Position numbers and translations under genes: made by a program
Part shown: piece after piece, positions 45,266 to 58,274 of the stretch
Position numbering within the stretch: position 1 is the stretch's first letter
Layout: every line of letters begins with the position of its first letter
The notes under the pieces: model-generated
The model's database searches: none
Told to the model about the DNA's origin: nothing
What the model saw: the letters and a program-made list of their open reading frames with translations, nothing else
From: Periconia sp. R9002
Lineage: Eukaryota > Ascomycota > Dothideomycetes > Pleosporales > Periconiaceae
Direction of reading: 5' to 3'
Assembly (NCBI GenBank): GCA_023627715.1
Contig: JAMAHW010000029.1
Span: 310,001-374,000, forward strand
DNA: 64,000 bases

Positions 45266-48029
45266 CTACCTCCCCTCATCACTCCTTCCGAACCCCCTGA
45301 ACCCACCAACATCCCTTCTGAAGAACTTGCCAATGTTCTTCAGGTTCTCATTCAAGTTCGCTTTGGTCTCGCCTCCTTTTCCATCTGCTCCCGCCATGGC
45401 CGAGGCAATGCCCCCTTCACCCGGTGCTGGACTCCCGAATCGGTCCACGCCCTCGCGCACCGCGCTCACCATGGCATTGCCCAACCCCGTTGGGTCAAAC
45501 CGCGCTCCTACACCTAAACCGGACGAGCCCATGACACTGCTGGTGTTCCCGATACTACCGATCCCTCCGCCGTGGCCTGGTTGTAGTTGCAACGGGGTTA
45601 ATAACGGAGAGTTTTGGGCTAGATTGGCATGATTCGGCGATGCTTTGAAGGCATTGAAGAGGTCCATGAGGGTTGATTGTTCTGCGCGGCGAATGCCTTT
45701 AAGATCGAGTATCTTGCGGAAATTGGTGTCGGATTTGTCGGCGATGTGGATGAGGTATGCCTGAACGAGCGCTTCCGGAGGTGATGGCCGTACTTGTAGC
45801 GTTTTGAGGAGGGGATCGATCTTTGACATGGTTTGAGTTGCCCGTTTTACGAAGCTGCTTGCGCTCATCAGTAAGGTGTGACGATTTACGTATCGATGGG
45901 AGTACTTACGCTGCCGGCGGCGCTGTGCCAGGCTCCTCGTTGACTACCGGAACCTCCGTGAACCCCTTCTTCAGCACGTAGCTATCTAAAAGCATTTGTT
46001 CGGCGCCCACCTCGCTGATCGGCTTACTTTGTACAATGTTCGAGATATAGGTCACGACCATCTGATCGACTAAATTGTCGCAGAATGCTCTTGCATATTG
46101 CTGCTTATGCAACAATTTCAAGATTTCGCCCGACTGTTCCTTGACATGACGCAAAAGCTCTGCAACATAAGTACTTTGATCCCCGACGCTCTCAAGCTTA
46201 CTCCAGGGTGTATTGCGCATCTCGCGCCAACTCGGCTCGCAAGCGAGCTCAACTTTGCGAACGAGGAAACGAACGGTGGCACTTGCGATACCCATGAAGG
46301 CATCGGCCTGGCTTTGTAGATCCACCTTCTCTCGCAAATTCTCATCAATGCGGCTCTTGATCTTTTCCTCTAATTGGTTGCAAGTCATGTAGCAGTAATC
46401 AGCTGTGTTTAGAATGAGGATGGCGTCTTCCACGGATGGACCTTGGCTACCAAATCTATCACTCAGGAAGTAGTACAAGACCTGCTGCCCATACTGATCG
46501 AGATATTTTGCGAATGTTGCGGAAAGTTCCAACAAACTTGACTCTCTTGATAACTTAGCGCATTGAGCAAGAGTGAGGCGGTAAAAGGAGAACAGTTCAG
46601 TCGATGATGGTATCACAGATTGTGCCGAAAATTCCTCCTCGGTATTCCGCAGTTGCTGCTGTCGATATTTGGGTATCAGGGTTGCAAGTTGCCTGCACAG
46701 TTAGCGAGGGTACACACGGGAGAGTGAGAAAGGAACATACTTGTCTTGAGATTCCACCCAGAGTCGCATATAAGGTTCGAATGCCTCAGATATTGATTGG
46801 CTGAATCCCTGGTTTTTCTCCTCTTTAGAAACCACAGTGTCTAGTGAGGATCGAGACTATAGAGATTTAGCTTGTGTCGAAGCCGGGGAGGGTTGAATGC
46901 CATACCTCGTTCGAGAATCTCCGCTCTAAGCTTTGCTCAAACTCAAGAGTTTCCTGAAGGCATGAAAGAAGCAGATCAACATCAAGGGTTTGCCCACCCT
47001 CTTTCCGCATGGATCGCTGCAATATGCCCTTGAAGTCGTCTCTTGTGCCCTCACAAAACGAGTTGGCCAACATCTCGTTGACTTTCCAGTATGCTGGGAA
47101 AATAGCGGCGTGTTCAACGTCATACGTTTTCATCATACGGTTGAACCAAGAGTACCGCCGCGAGATGTTGTCTAACGAGCCGGCCTAGCCAATAACGTTA
47201 ACATTGATACAAACGTATAGTTAAAACCATGATACTGACTTCGTCGTTACCACGAAAGACCTGTCGGTATTCACGTAGCTGGGTATTGCAATACCAATTT
47301 ATCACTCTTGTCCTGGCGTGCTCACCAAGCGCATCAATGACAAGGCAAGCTTCAGTGAGCATCGGTCTTCGCTGTGCGACTTCCATTTTGGCAAACACAA
47401 CCTCAAAGTCCTCGCACACTTGTTCCAGCAACTCGCGTTGTAATTCTGCTACATTTCTGCTCAACGTTGCAATCTGATCAATCGACCTATAGCTTTTAAA
47501 GTGCGCGACAAGTTGGATAACAGCCTGCAACAACTGCGCACACTCCCGGTACTGCCTGCTCTTGCTTAAGCCCCGGAGCTGCTCGTATGCCGTCGTCAAC
47601 ATCTGTAAGCGTTTCAAAGCTGTCATAGACAACGTGAGATTTCGCTTGGTATTATCCAGCCTCTTTATATCTGCAGTCATCTCGGTGATTGTTTGCTCGG
47701 TCTGCATGGCACGTTCGCGCACGCTCTCAATCTTCTTGAAGAGATCGGCAAGCTCCGATTTGGCATCTTGAATACGTTGTACACTGTCGGCGTCTGAAGC
47801 TGTTTGGTAGCTAACGAAGGCCGCGATGTCCTCGTCGAGGTCATCTTGGTAGCTGCGGAGCGTCAAGGAGGTCGTTGATATCGAGGATAATGTAGAGGGG
47901 TGAGAGAATATGTCGTTCAGATGGCCGACAGGATCGTAATCAGCTATGAAAAAGTCAATTCGTATTCCACTGCTTCCTATCTACATGGTGGGGTGTACCG
48001 GAGTCGAGTGAGGATGAAGGTGCAGGCAT
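45266..48029 (-). CDS. VPS53: VPS53, GARP tethering complex subunit
   Basis: Six exons (48029-47999, 47943-47240, 47184-46906, 46856-46741, 46692-45910, 45857-45266) give 834 residues, close to the usual length. The N-terminus has the diagnostic DYDPVGHLNDIFSHPSTLSS block, then a long coiled coil (about 30-220). The conserved SLDNISRRYSWFNRMMKTYD and FCEGTRDDFKGIL motifs follow, with the helical-bundle C-terminal region to about residue 700 and a Gly/Ser-rich tail. VPS53 assembles with VPS51, VPS52 and VPS54 to tether endosome-derived vesicles to the trans-Golgi network. The last acceptor is a tandem AAGCAG, allowing one residue more or less (Ser at the junction). Confidence 0.9.
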
Positions 48030-48429
48030 GAAGTCCAGCTAGGCCGGCATTGACCTGCAGCGCTCCCAATCTAGTAGATGTATCTCGGAAAGGCTAGTAA
48101 AATATGAGGGGAATGTATCTGGGGAACGGAAACGCGGAGTAATGCGGAGGTCGTTGAAATGGCTTCTGAGCACACGAGTGAGGCATGCGGTCGTGTCCTG
48201 TGTTCTGTCTGGAACGCGCGGCCAATCAGCGTTCACAAAGGCCGCATTCAATCTTTGGTCCAAGCGTTTGCTGGCTACAGCTCACATGAAAAGTATCACA
48301 TTCATTATATCTTCCAGCGACATATTTCGTTCATATTTTGAAGATGGACTAGCCCCAACATTCAATTAGTCCACTCATCCTCTTCTCTATCCTTTTTTTG
48401 CTTCTCCAATACTATACACAAGCGTCCGG
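48030..48429. other. intergenic region
   Basis: 400 bp between the VPS53 start and the chitinase stop. Promoter of VPS53; nothing else seen. Confidence 0.5.
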
Positions 48430-49727
48430 CTACTGAGGGAACAACCCGAGGAAGCCATTGTAAACTAGACTCCTGTCTTTTTGAGTGTGCGCGCTGGCAT
48501 CACCTGTACCAGTCCAGTAGAAAAGGCCCCCCAATCCGTTTTGGCGCACGTAGGCTGCTTTCATTTGAACAGTGCGTTGATTGTCATATGTCACAAATCC
48601 ACCGTCACCTCCAACACAGTAGGCTGCTCCGGTCTGTTCATCGACATACTCGGTTGCACCAGGACGAGGGAGCTCTTTATATTCAAACGTTCCTTCTTCA
48701 CCAGCACAGCCGTCGTAGGGGTGACCAAGACCCCTGGTGTTGGTGAAAGAACGGCCATAAGCAGGCACACCCAGCACGATCTTGTAAGATGGTACGCCCT
48801 GCCTGACCATGTATGAGACAGCTGAATGACAGGAAATTGCTGCCTCTGGAGAGTGCAAGGCCTGGGGGGCATAAAGCTGGGCCTGATGACCAGTCTTTTG
48901 CACCCACGGTCCGGAGAAGTCGTACGACATGAGGTTGATCAAGTCGAGATAATGCGAAGCATGGGCGAGATTAATGTGTTGCAGAGCCCATTCGCCGGCT
49001 GGTAGAGCCGATGTCAAAGTGTACTGCGGAGCTGGCATGTACTGTCGAATCGCTGCGAGCAATTGGACATAGTGTTCGCCCTGCCTTGAATCAGACGGAT
49101 GCTCCCAATCGACTGAATTACACTCATTAGCATATATAATCAAATTGTCTGGATATACTCTTACTATCGATGCCATCCAGTTCGAACTGCTGCACCAGAC
49201 CTAGCGCGCTTCGTGCAAACTGGTCACGACTGGTTGGGTTTCGAGCCACTTCAGCAAAAGGTTCGCTTCCCTTGCCTCCACCACCGATTGACAGCACAAC
49301 TCGCAATCTAGTATACTTTTTCTTCAACAGTGCAAACGAACGTAGACAACCTTTGGTCTCTGGAACGTCTCCGACACCGGCGATAGGGATCTGAGCGTCT
49401 GCCCATTCATCGCTTAGCTACAAAAGTCAGCTATCGCCATGATAATGGGAGGTACTAAGTATACATATACAGTGCCATCAGGCTTGACCCTAGAGAATTG
49501 TTAGCATATGAAGAACGAGTGCGGGGAAGAGTCGATATGCTGGTGTACTCTTACCAAGCAAAGGCGTAGAAGACATGGGAGAGGACGTCAAAATTGAGCG
49601 ATGCGGGAGGTTGGTCGCGATAGATGCGCCAATTGGGGTAGTAGACGGCGTTCCAGTACATCTTTGGCTCTGGTGGTGGTGGGTAGGAGGAGTAGTTATG
49701 AGTATACGGGGCGTTTGTTCGGAACAT
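48430..49727 (-). CDS. GH18 chitinase, no signal peptide
   Basis: Four exons (49727-49555, 49489-49465, 49417-49165, 49112-48430) give 377 residues. The substrate strand LRVVLSIGGGG and the catalytic DGIDIDWE (147-154, acid Glu154) are intact. Ile151 of the motif is split by an intron. MSYDF lies near 230 and a terminal GLFYWTGTGD block carries the barrel's last Trp. The N-terminus has no hydrophobic leader. The protein is thus of the short GH18 type lacking secretion and carbohydrate-binding modules, as seen in cytosolic or unconventionally exported fungal chitinases involved in autolysis or growth. Subgroup is inferred. Confidence 0.88.
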
Positions 49728-51337
49728 GGCAGTTTGCTTGAATGATGTGGTCCGCTTAGCCGTTAGTTTGCAGCTGTAGCTGCACGTCAGATATTATGTA
49801 CTTGACATATATGTATGTGCACATAAGCGGAAAACAGAGATTCAACCGGTGGAAAAGGAATGAAAGGAGGCAGAAATTTCCAAATTAGACAGTGGGCTGC
49901 ATGGCGTATATGATGTCTAGCAGTCGGGGCATACCTGGAGCGCCGCCGCGCGTAGGATGTCGAGCCCATCGAACCGACTAAGAAGACGCTAGGGTTTACA
50001 GTCTGAATAGTCTGCAAGGGTGCACGCCCTGCATATATGTATCTATACCACACTCTGCCTGCAGTGCTGCAGTAGCTACACTGTACCTGATCGTGGTTGT
50101 TGGCCGGATGAACAGTGAGCTTGATAAAACAGCTCTTGCGCCAATAAGAGTACCATCTGCCAGTGACATGCATGCCGAAGAAGTAAGATAGCTTCATTTG
50201 TGCAAGGACCTTTGAAATGTAGAATGCTTCAATACACATGAGCAGCGAAGCCAAGTGGAAGAGAAGCCCTCGTTACAGCGGGAATCGCCAAAAAGGAATT
50301 GTTGGTATCAGATAGCCCAGTCGCTATGGATACGATGTCGACAACATTGAAAATACTGATAACCTTAGGCCTGCCTAACAGATCCTGACATCAACTCGTC
50401 ACGATCTTCATATAGACATGCCATACCATACATGGTGGTAAGCGACAGTGTTGCATGATAGGACGGCGTGGGAGCTGAAAGTGGGGAAGCGGACCACTTG
50501 AGTCTCTAATTGCTCCGGATGGATACGGATCGTGTTGGAAGTTCGGCTTGAGTGTAAGTTGCTGTGAAGAAGGGTGTCGAAGTGGCTTCGGATCATCACG
50601 CCAAGCAGACAAAGAGAGGGGGTGGGGCAACATGCTCGTCAACGCACTAGGAACCTTGTGCATCTGCACGTATTCCTACGCTGTGGCGAGTGCATAGACG
50701 GACATGAGGGAGGTTCAAGTTTGACGGACTAGAATGAAAAAGGGTGTTTGGCGGCGGGTGGCTGCGAGCGGGGAGAAGCCACGGCTTGCATGAGTATCAT
50801 GACAACGTACAGTGCGTGTGTAGGGCAGATTGTGAGAGTGATAGGTGGATGTATTTGGTAATTACCGCGAGAGCGGAATGTGTGGAACCGTCGCTCTTAG
50901 TCGAGTCGAGACGAGACGGGTGCGAAATAAACAACAGGGGAACCAAAGAACTGGAATGGTCAAACCACTGGGGCAAAACGCTGCAGTGAGGAACTCCTCG
51001 ATACGGAGTAGGGAGAGGTAGGATACTGTACTGTACAAAGGTAGGATTCACGTTGCACTGACGGATGTTGCCATACCCTGAAGTGAATGACGAACTAATG
51101 CGCGTGCTTCCCGCTAGCGTCAAAACCATGGATAGCTATGCCAGACCTCTCTTCCATGGCCACTTGACACCGACAACTCCAAGCCTCGACAACGCTAGGT
51201 ACCCCATCATCCTTTGCTTTTTCACCCTAAGCTGGATACTAGCATTCCGTGCCTCTTTCTCCTCACCGCATCTCTGCACACCCCAGCTACCCGTTGCCAT
51301 CGCTCCCGCGCAATCGCCGCCTTTCGGACGGGAAATC
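49728..51337. other. divergent intergenic region
   Basis: 1.6 kb between the chitinase and YTH1 starts. An in-frame ATG at 51065 could extend YTH1 (see finding). No other gene signal. Confidence 0.5.
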
Positions 51338-52168
51338 ATGACGGAAGTGCAGAGGCCTACTGAGCCCGCTCAGCAGATGGATACCGTTACGCCACAGCCA
51401 GCCTACGAATTCAACTTTAGCAACTTCCTTCGTCGCGAATACCGCTTCGGCCTCGACCCGAATCGCCCGCCATGCAAAGCCTACATGCAAGGACACTGTC
51501 CGCTGGGCAACCGCTGCCCAGACAAGCATCAGGTCTCATCCTCATACAACAAGTACGTGTATCCATATCTCAAAGTTTTTGTAAAAGACTCTTCAGTGGC
51601 TAACACATCCACCCAAAGCCTTGTCTGCAAGCACTGGCTCCGCGGTCTCTGCAAAAAGGGCGAAACATGCGAGTTCCTTCACGAGTACAATCTACGCCGC
51701 ATGCCCGAGTGCACCCACTACTCCCGCACCCTCACCTGCTCCAACGGCGACGACTGTCTCTACCTCCACATAGACCCCGAATCAAAGCGACCCTCCTGCC
51801 CGCACTACGATCGCGGCTTCTGCCCCCTCGGGCCCCACTGCGCACTGAAGCACAACAAAAAGGACAAACTCTGTCCATTCTACCTGGCCGGATTCTGTCC
51901 GGAGGGCAAAGGCTGCAAGTACGGCGCGCATCCCCGCTTCCCCACCGACCTCAAGAAACCCGAAGTGCGCGTGGAGAAGTCCCCCGAAGAGTTGGAGCGC
52001 GAGCGTGCGGAGAGGGAAGCCGAGCGCGAACGCGAAGATAGGGAGGAGCGGGAACGTGAGGAGCGAAATCCCGGCGCGCATCATGGCGGCGGGCACAAAT
52101 TCCGCGGTAACTGGCAGGATCGCAAGAGAGCTAGGGGAGGTCGCAATAAGCGGAGGGGAGGATACTAG
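51338..52168 (+). CDS. YTH1: YTH1/CPSF30, mRNA 3'-end-processing zinc-finger protein
   Basis: Two exons (51338-51552 and 51619-52168) give 254 residues. Five CCCH zinc fingers follow an N-terminal FNFSNFLRREY helix. The first is Cys46, Cys54, Cys60, His64; the others have C-x(7-8)-C-x5-C-x3-H spacing. In the second, Cys comes just after the exon junction, confirming the splice. The C-terminus is a charged Glu/Arg coiled stretch ending in a Gly/Arg-rich basic tail. The protein is a core subunit of the cleavage and polyadenylation factor and binds the poly(A) signal and Fip1, by family knowledge. The start chosen is the conserved one, but the frame is open upstream with an earlier ATG. Confidence 0.9.
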   Translation: MTEVQRPTEPAQQMDTVTPQPAYEFNFSNFLRREYRFGLDPNRPPCKAYMQGHCPLGNRCPDKHQVSSSYNKYVYPYLKVFVKDSSVANTSTQSLVCKHWLRGLCKKGETCEFLHEYNLRRMPECTHYSRTLTCSNGDDCLYLHIDPESKRPSCPHYDRGFCPLGPHCALKHNKKDKLCPFYLAGFCPEGKGCKYGAHPRFPTDLKKPEVRVEKSPEELERERAEREAEREREDREEREREERNPGAHHGGGHKFRGNWQDRKRARGGRNKRRGGY

Positions 52169-53142
52169 ATCTGCCATTTGTTCACGCACGATCATCATGG
52201 CGTTATTTTGAACGAAGACCAATTTTTATGAACCAACATTCACGACGAGAAGAAAAGACCACGGAACGAGGGTAGAAACATAGCTCATCCTAGCACCAAA
52301 CGAACGACAGAGAAGAAGACTAATTTTAGAAAGAAGAAAAGAATGGCGGAGCATATCTATACCCAAATGGAAACCAAGCTAGGACCAACCAATCCATCCG
52401 CTTCCACAAAACCCTCCTCTCTCCCTCGGAAAAATCATTCTATACCTGCATCGAGATCCTCATCCCGCACGCACGAGCATGAATCGAATCCCCCGCTCAT
52501 GTGACTCCTCCGCGATGCGCTACCTCTGTACGCGGCGGTGCGGCGCGCAGACAAAGTTCCCGTCACACCGATCATACTCAGCCATGTGGCGCGTGCGCCC
52601 GCGTTCGAATGCGAGAAGTACGTACGCGTACGTACCCCGGACGTGACGATGGCGATGGCGGCGGTGAGAAGGAAGACTGTACATGTGGTTTCTTGTTATG
52701 TAATGCTACGTACGTGTTATGTTTAAATGTCTACCTTGTAAGATGTATAATGTACATGTGTGTTTTGTGGGGGGTTGAGGGGTTTGTGGGGGTGAATGAT
52801 AGGGAAATGGGATGGAATGAAGGGAAGGGTATTCGATCGAGGAGAAGAAAAATGAGAAAGGGGGCAAGGAACGCTGCTTTGAGACCAACGCACAGATATA
52901 CAATTCCTATATTTTCATAACAAGTTGACAAGACTTGGCCTTTTCCCCTTGCCATTGAATCCAGACATAGATCGCGACATACCTATACATACATACATAC
53001 TAAATAGTGAATCAGAACCTCTGTACATAAGTACATACTGATGTACGTGCCTAACGGTGCGCTCTTATCCCCACAGGAAGCTCCCCCCCAAAAACGGATT
53101 CGAGTCTCAAAAGGAAAACTTCGCGACCTTTTTTACTTTTTT

Positions 53143-53162
53143 CACACACACACACACACACA
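53143..53162. repeat. (CA)10 microsatellite
   Basis: Perfect dinucleotide run of 20 bases in the region between YTH1 and the epimerase. Confidence 0.9.
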
Positions 53163-53552
53163 TGCAAATAATTAATCGATTCAAGAATAACGAGGTAGAG
53201 TTGTAAGTGATATATGTGAGATATGTAGGTACGGTATGGTAAGTACGTAGGTAGATAGGTGAAAAAGGGGGGAAGTGGAAGCGTGGGTATGTAACGAAAA
53301 CAAAAAAAAACAGTTATATAGAGAGAGAAAACAGCAAAGAAAAAAAACCCCCTCGGGAAAATGTGAAGACACTGTCCTTCTGTGTCACATATCACCCCGT
53401 GGCATAATCCTAGAAGGCGTAGCAACGACAATGCCCTGGTACATCTCTCACTTCCCTACTTCGTGGGGATGAAGGAAGATAGGGAAAAGGGATCGGACTG
53501 ATCGATAGCGCCCGGAATTGTTTATCCTCGCCCTACCTCCTCCCACCGCTAA

Positions 53553-53573
53553 CTCTCTCTCTCTCTCTCTCTC
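53553..53573. repeat. (CT)n microsatellite
   Basis: Perfect CT run of about 21 bases. Confidence 0.9.
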
Positions 53574-54065
53574 GCCACCAAGATGCCAATCCCCGCCGTA
53601 GAGAAATTTCGAAACGATAGTGCTAATGAACGCTCCAGTGGATGCAAGATGAAGAAAGAAAGAAAAAAGGACCCAGGTTTGTATGCAGGGGAAGAGGAGC
53701 GGCCGTGAGAGAAAGGGGATATGTGGAAGTATGCTGCGAGTTCGCTAATGAGAAACGATGGGATGGGATGGAATGCGAACGAACGAGAGGGCGAGCGAAA
53801 GCGAGCGAGCTAGGGACGAGGTGGAAGCGATCTGAGCGGTGGAGAACAAGGGAGAGCAAGGGGCGATCGGGAAGTGGCGGGAAAGAGCCATCGACGAGGC
53901 GTTTGAAGATGTCATGTAGAACGATCCAGGGGACGGGGGAGAGAGGAGAGGAGACGAGGAGACACGTGGCGATGCGTAGAAATCGTATGTAGCGACCAAC
54001 GACGGCAGCTATGGTCCCCCAACACATGCTTTAGAGACAGCAAAAGCGCGGGGGGCACTCAAAAG

Positions 54066-55482
54066 TTACGGCCACCAACCCATCACCTTATAACTCTCGA
54101 TAATCTCCTCCATCAGCTCCTTGGTGAGCTTCTCATGCTTGTACGTGAAGCCGGTCTCCTTCTCAAACGCGCTGCCGTCGAGGCACAGGTCCGTGTCCTT
54201 GAGCAGCTCCTTCTCCATGAAGGGGCTGAGCGGCGTGGTTTGGCTGATGCCGGCTTTGGATTGCAGGTCGGCCCAGGGATCTAGCGTTTCATCGTTGACC
54301 TCGTCGACGACGTGGTCGAGGTTCAAACGGGCAAAGGCCGAAATGAGGGTGCTGTGGAATCCGGTTTTGATGCCGAAGACTTCTTGGATAAGGCTGGCTG
54401 TCATGCCTTGGGCTGGAAATGCATGTTAGCGCGATGATGCTGGGCGATGATGCTGGGAGGAAGAGGCCATGATCGGTCTTTCGAAGACGAGAGAAATAGG
54501 GAAAGGACGATAGAAGACTTACATGTATCACCGTGATCAACAATATTGAACACGGGTGTCGGTTTTCTCGGTAATGATGATGCTTTGACGTACCAATCCA
54601 CACCTGTCCAGAGAGCTCTTACCACATCATCGACATGCACCACATTGGTCTTCAGACTCTCTTTCCACAGCCACCTCATTTCCTTGCCCAAGGACTGGTA
54701 AACTCTAGCCATGCAAAGCGCCGTGCTCAGGAATTTCCTGGTGTAGGGTCCGTAGACGTGAGCCACGCGCAGGACCAACAGATTCAGACCTTCAATCTTG
54801 CCCAAGTCCTCTTCGGCTTGTAGTTTCCACTTTGCGAGTTTCGACCATGGCTTCAATTTATCGGTTTCTTTACGGGGTGTGGATTCGGGTTTGTATACCA
54901 TGCCGGTGCTGTTTTCTACGTAGCACTTGATGTTGCGACGGGCGCATTCTTTGCCTACGGCCATGGACAGATCGTACGAGCGCACCTTGTAGACATCATC
55001 TTCTTGCGAAAAACGCGTCTCACCGCCGCAGTTGAAAACATAATCAAACTCTTTGCCATTGGCACGGTCGAAGATGCGTGGGAAGGACTCTAGGGGCAGT
55101 TAGTCAGCGGGGGGCATTCTTGTGCATGCCCAAGCAAATCTATTGCACGCACGTTCTCTTGAAGCATCAGCCTGCACAAAGCGGTCTCTGTTCACAGCTT
55201 CCTTGAACTCTGGGGCGACCCAGGCTAGCTCGGGCAGGTGTTTGTCGACTAATCGGAGCTCCGAGGCAAGCTTGTTATCGTGTATGTATTTGGCGAGGAA
55301 CTGGCCGGTGTAGCCTGTACAATGATGATCCAGTCAGCACTCTGTTTTGTGGGCAGTCTGACGTTTGTCCCTCGCGGGAGGTTGTGCGACGCACCGAGGC
55401 CTCCAATGATCAAGACTGCTGGCTTCTCGCCGGTAGTGGGGTCGTCGGGCAAAGGAGCCGCTTTCGCTTCCACGGCGTCCAT
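54066..55482 (-). CDS. NAD-dependent epimerase/dehydratase (extended SDR)
   Basis: Four exons (55482-55395, 55314-55153, 55089-54523, 54412-54066) give 387 residues. The Rossmann motif IIGGLGYTGQFL falls at residues 25-36 (GGxGxxG), and an acidic residue in LRLVDKHLPE would bind NAD ribose. The active-site region shows NSTGMVYKPE where the usual YxxxK is less clear, so catalysis by a standard tyrosine is not certain. VLRVAHVYGPY and NVVHVDDVVRAL are classic extended-SDR blocks. The sugar or other substrate is unknown. There is no signal peptide. The C-terminal region, after the last intron, is a helical substrate domain. Confidence 0.82.
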
Positions 55483-58274
55483 GGTAGCGATGGTAAAAAA
55501 AGGATGCGAGGCGAGGCGATGGGAGGCGCGGCGTTTAGTATTCCGTGGGTTCGGCGAGTGGCAAGTGGGCAGAAAGAGAAGGAATTCTTTTTGGGACAAG
55601 GCGAATAATGTGGAGAGGATGTGCCGCCGGGTGTGTATCTCTAGAGTCAATGTAATCTTAGTGGTGGCTGCACGGGGCGGAGGATGGACGTGGAGTGGAG
55701 TTTGAGGGCGCTCAGGCTGCCACGGCGATGGGCAAGAAATTGGGACGATGGCGATGACACACACACACTCTCTCTCTCTATGATGGTCTCTGACTGACTG
55801 TCTGCCTGGGCCGCAACCGATGATGCGAGGGCAGGGAAGCAAGAATCAAGCAACCGCCCGCCTTTGGATTTTTGTCAGGGCGGGGGTCCTTTATGCATCC
55901 AGCGTGCATTGCAGTTGCAGTTGCAGGGGGTGGGGGGGGGGACATGTGCGCGGGCGGGAGAGGAGGGGCTACCACCACTATGATTCCTATCTACCTATGT
56001 ACAGCACATCCAACTACACAAAGTGCAAATATTCCGATCTTCGCGGTGACATCAGGGAACAACAAAAATAACTGTCGAGCAGGTGGTAGCACGTCCTGCA
56101 AGAAATCATCTCTTGTCACCAACATTCGCCAAGTTAATATTCCAACAACAGTAACAACCGCGGCCGATTCTCACCTCCATCGTAGATTATCCATTAACAA
56201 TCATGAATCAAGCAACAACCCAACGGACCCGCCCGCTAACTCTAGTCGACACAATCGCCTACCTGGCCAGTAACTACAAACATTCATCATGCCACATACA
56301 TAACCAACCTCCAACGTCCTTCCTCGGAACGCAACAAAAAATCCACACGTCACATGAACCGTTATCATCATAAACCCTCTCTGCTATAGTTAGCCATCAA
56401 GTTATGTACGCCATGTAGGGTACCTTGCAAGGGGCCAAGGCAACTCGACTCTTTGCAGTTTGGCGTCCTGCCTCTTCCCGCACTCACGAACCTGGCATCA
56501 AGTCGCATGACACATGTCGGGCTTGCCAGGCCCCTACCTACCTAGACCATCGATGATCCCCGATCCCATTGAATGGATGGATTCCTTCACTTCACTTCAC
56601 TTCACCGTACCTATCCCTCAATTGGAATTCTTCTCAACTTTATTGTTGCCCAAGTATACGTTCCAATCCAATGACTAGACGGTGAATCGGAAGGAATTGA
56701 CTTATTCTCCTCATTCTATATATATCCAAGATTCCCAAGTCCACGAACCCGCTAATCATTCCAACCTTTGCTATCCTGCTATCAATAGTACATATCACAT
56801 TACCCGTGCGCGATGGCCGCATCGATTGCTGTTCGCACGTTTAGGTAACCTACTTGCGGTAACTTCCATTGATGTGCATGAACGTGATAAGCAACACTTG
56901 CTTGACATGTAGGTACCTAGGTAGGTGGTACACAATGGACATGGCTCCCTCGCTCGTGCCGTGCCGTGTCGTGCCGTGCCGCCAAAAGCAATCGTCAGCG
57001 TAACGGACTTGGGCTTGCTTACGCTTGCGGGGTGCGTGACGCCCGGGTACTGGTGTACTGATGGAACTTGTTCGTGTAGGGAAGCTCGGGCGGTTCAAAC
57101 TCGTACATCTCGCTCAAATGTGTGGTTTGGGATGTTTGTCCTTCGTCCGTCCGTCCGTTCCTTCATACAAAAGCAGTATCTAGATCCAAACATAGAGTCC
57201 TAACAAATTTCGAAGTGGAAGACACAGGTATCTACACCGTGCATTTGACCTCATACAACTTTCCAAGTTTACAAACTTTCATCATCGCTATCCGCGCTTG
57301 CCAACGTGTATGTATGTATGTATAAAAAAAGAACAACCCCCAACCCCCCCAAGCCATCCAGGACCAAACCCCAGATTCTCCGATCCAGAGAAAGAAACGC
57401 AAGAGCATCCAATCGATCGCAAGGTTCACTTCAATCCAATCCCACCGACCAAGCAGTGTGCTGCTAAACATATCCCACTCCTTCCAATAAACCAATTCAC
57501 CCCAATTGATCAATCAAATCCCCACACTACACACACTCCCAACCCCGCGCGCGCCGCGCGATTCGAAAATCCCCGTCTCGCCCGAGCAACGGAAGGCGGA
57601 GGGGAGGGGAACACAATACCCAAAGGAATAAAGAACACAAAAAAAAAAGGGTAAACTTGGCTCAGTGAGTGTGGAGTTCATGCACACACGGGACAATGAA
57701 CATGGTGAAATTCCGGGGTTCCCGGCGAGCGGTTATGCATGTAGGTGCTGGGTACATGCGTCATCTGCATATATGCGCACGCACACATGAACGGATATCT
57801 CCATGTAGGTAAGTACAAGTAGGTACCTATGTGCATATGTGTGTGTGAATCGAGTCGTCACGAGTGGGAAGTACAGGTGGTCTGAGGGGATTTTTTTTGA
57901 AGTTGGTGGATGAATGTTTGGTAATCTTTGATTGATTGATTGCTATGTTTGGAAAATTGATATACATAACTTGGGAAAGGCATGCACTCTATAAGTTAAA
58001 TAATGATGCACGAGGCATTTTCCCTCGGCATGTCTCCTTCCTCGGGAACCCTGCTCCTCTTCTACACAGCCAGCCAGCCAGCAAGCGGTAATGTACAGCT
58101 GCCAGCAGTTAAAGATGTCGTATAGAGGCTGTTGTTTGTGCAAAATCGAAAAAAAAAGATGGAATCGCAGCCATGAACATCTAGCCGCCCACGCATGATG
58201 CGCGTGTTCATGCAATGCAACTGCCCCCTCCATCCTCCGCCCCCCACGAAAACAGTCCGAAGACCTTCCTTTTT
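55483..58274. other. long intergenic region with simple repeats
   Basis: 2.8 kb between the epimerase start and the topoisomerase stop. It holds the epimerase promoter and much low-complexity sequence: AC/CT at 55757-55779, a G run near 55926-55939, TTCAC repeats, a GTGCC cluster near 56956-56980 and TATG repeats near 57307. No gene recognised. Confidence 0.5.
56586..56605. repeat. (TTCAC)4 repeat
   Basis: Four perfect pentanucleotide units in an otherwise non-coding block. Confidence 0.85.

Larger units (their letters stand above)
52169..54065. other. convergent intergenic region with simple repeats
   Basis: 1.9 kb of low-complexity, AT- and purine-rich sequence between converging genes. 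It contains CATA, CA and CT repeats. No gene is supported. Confidence 0.5.
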
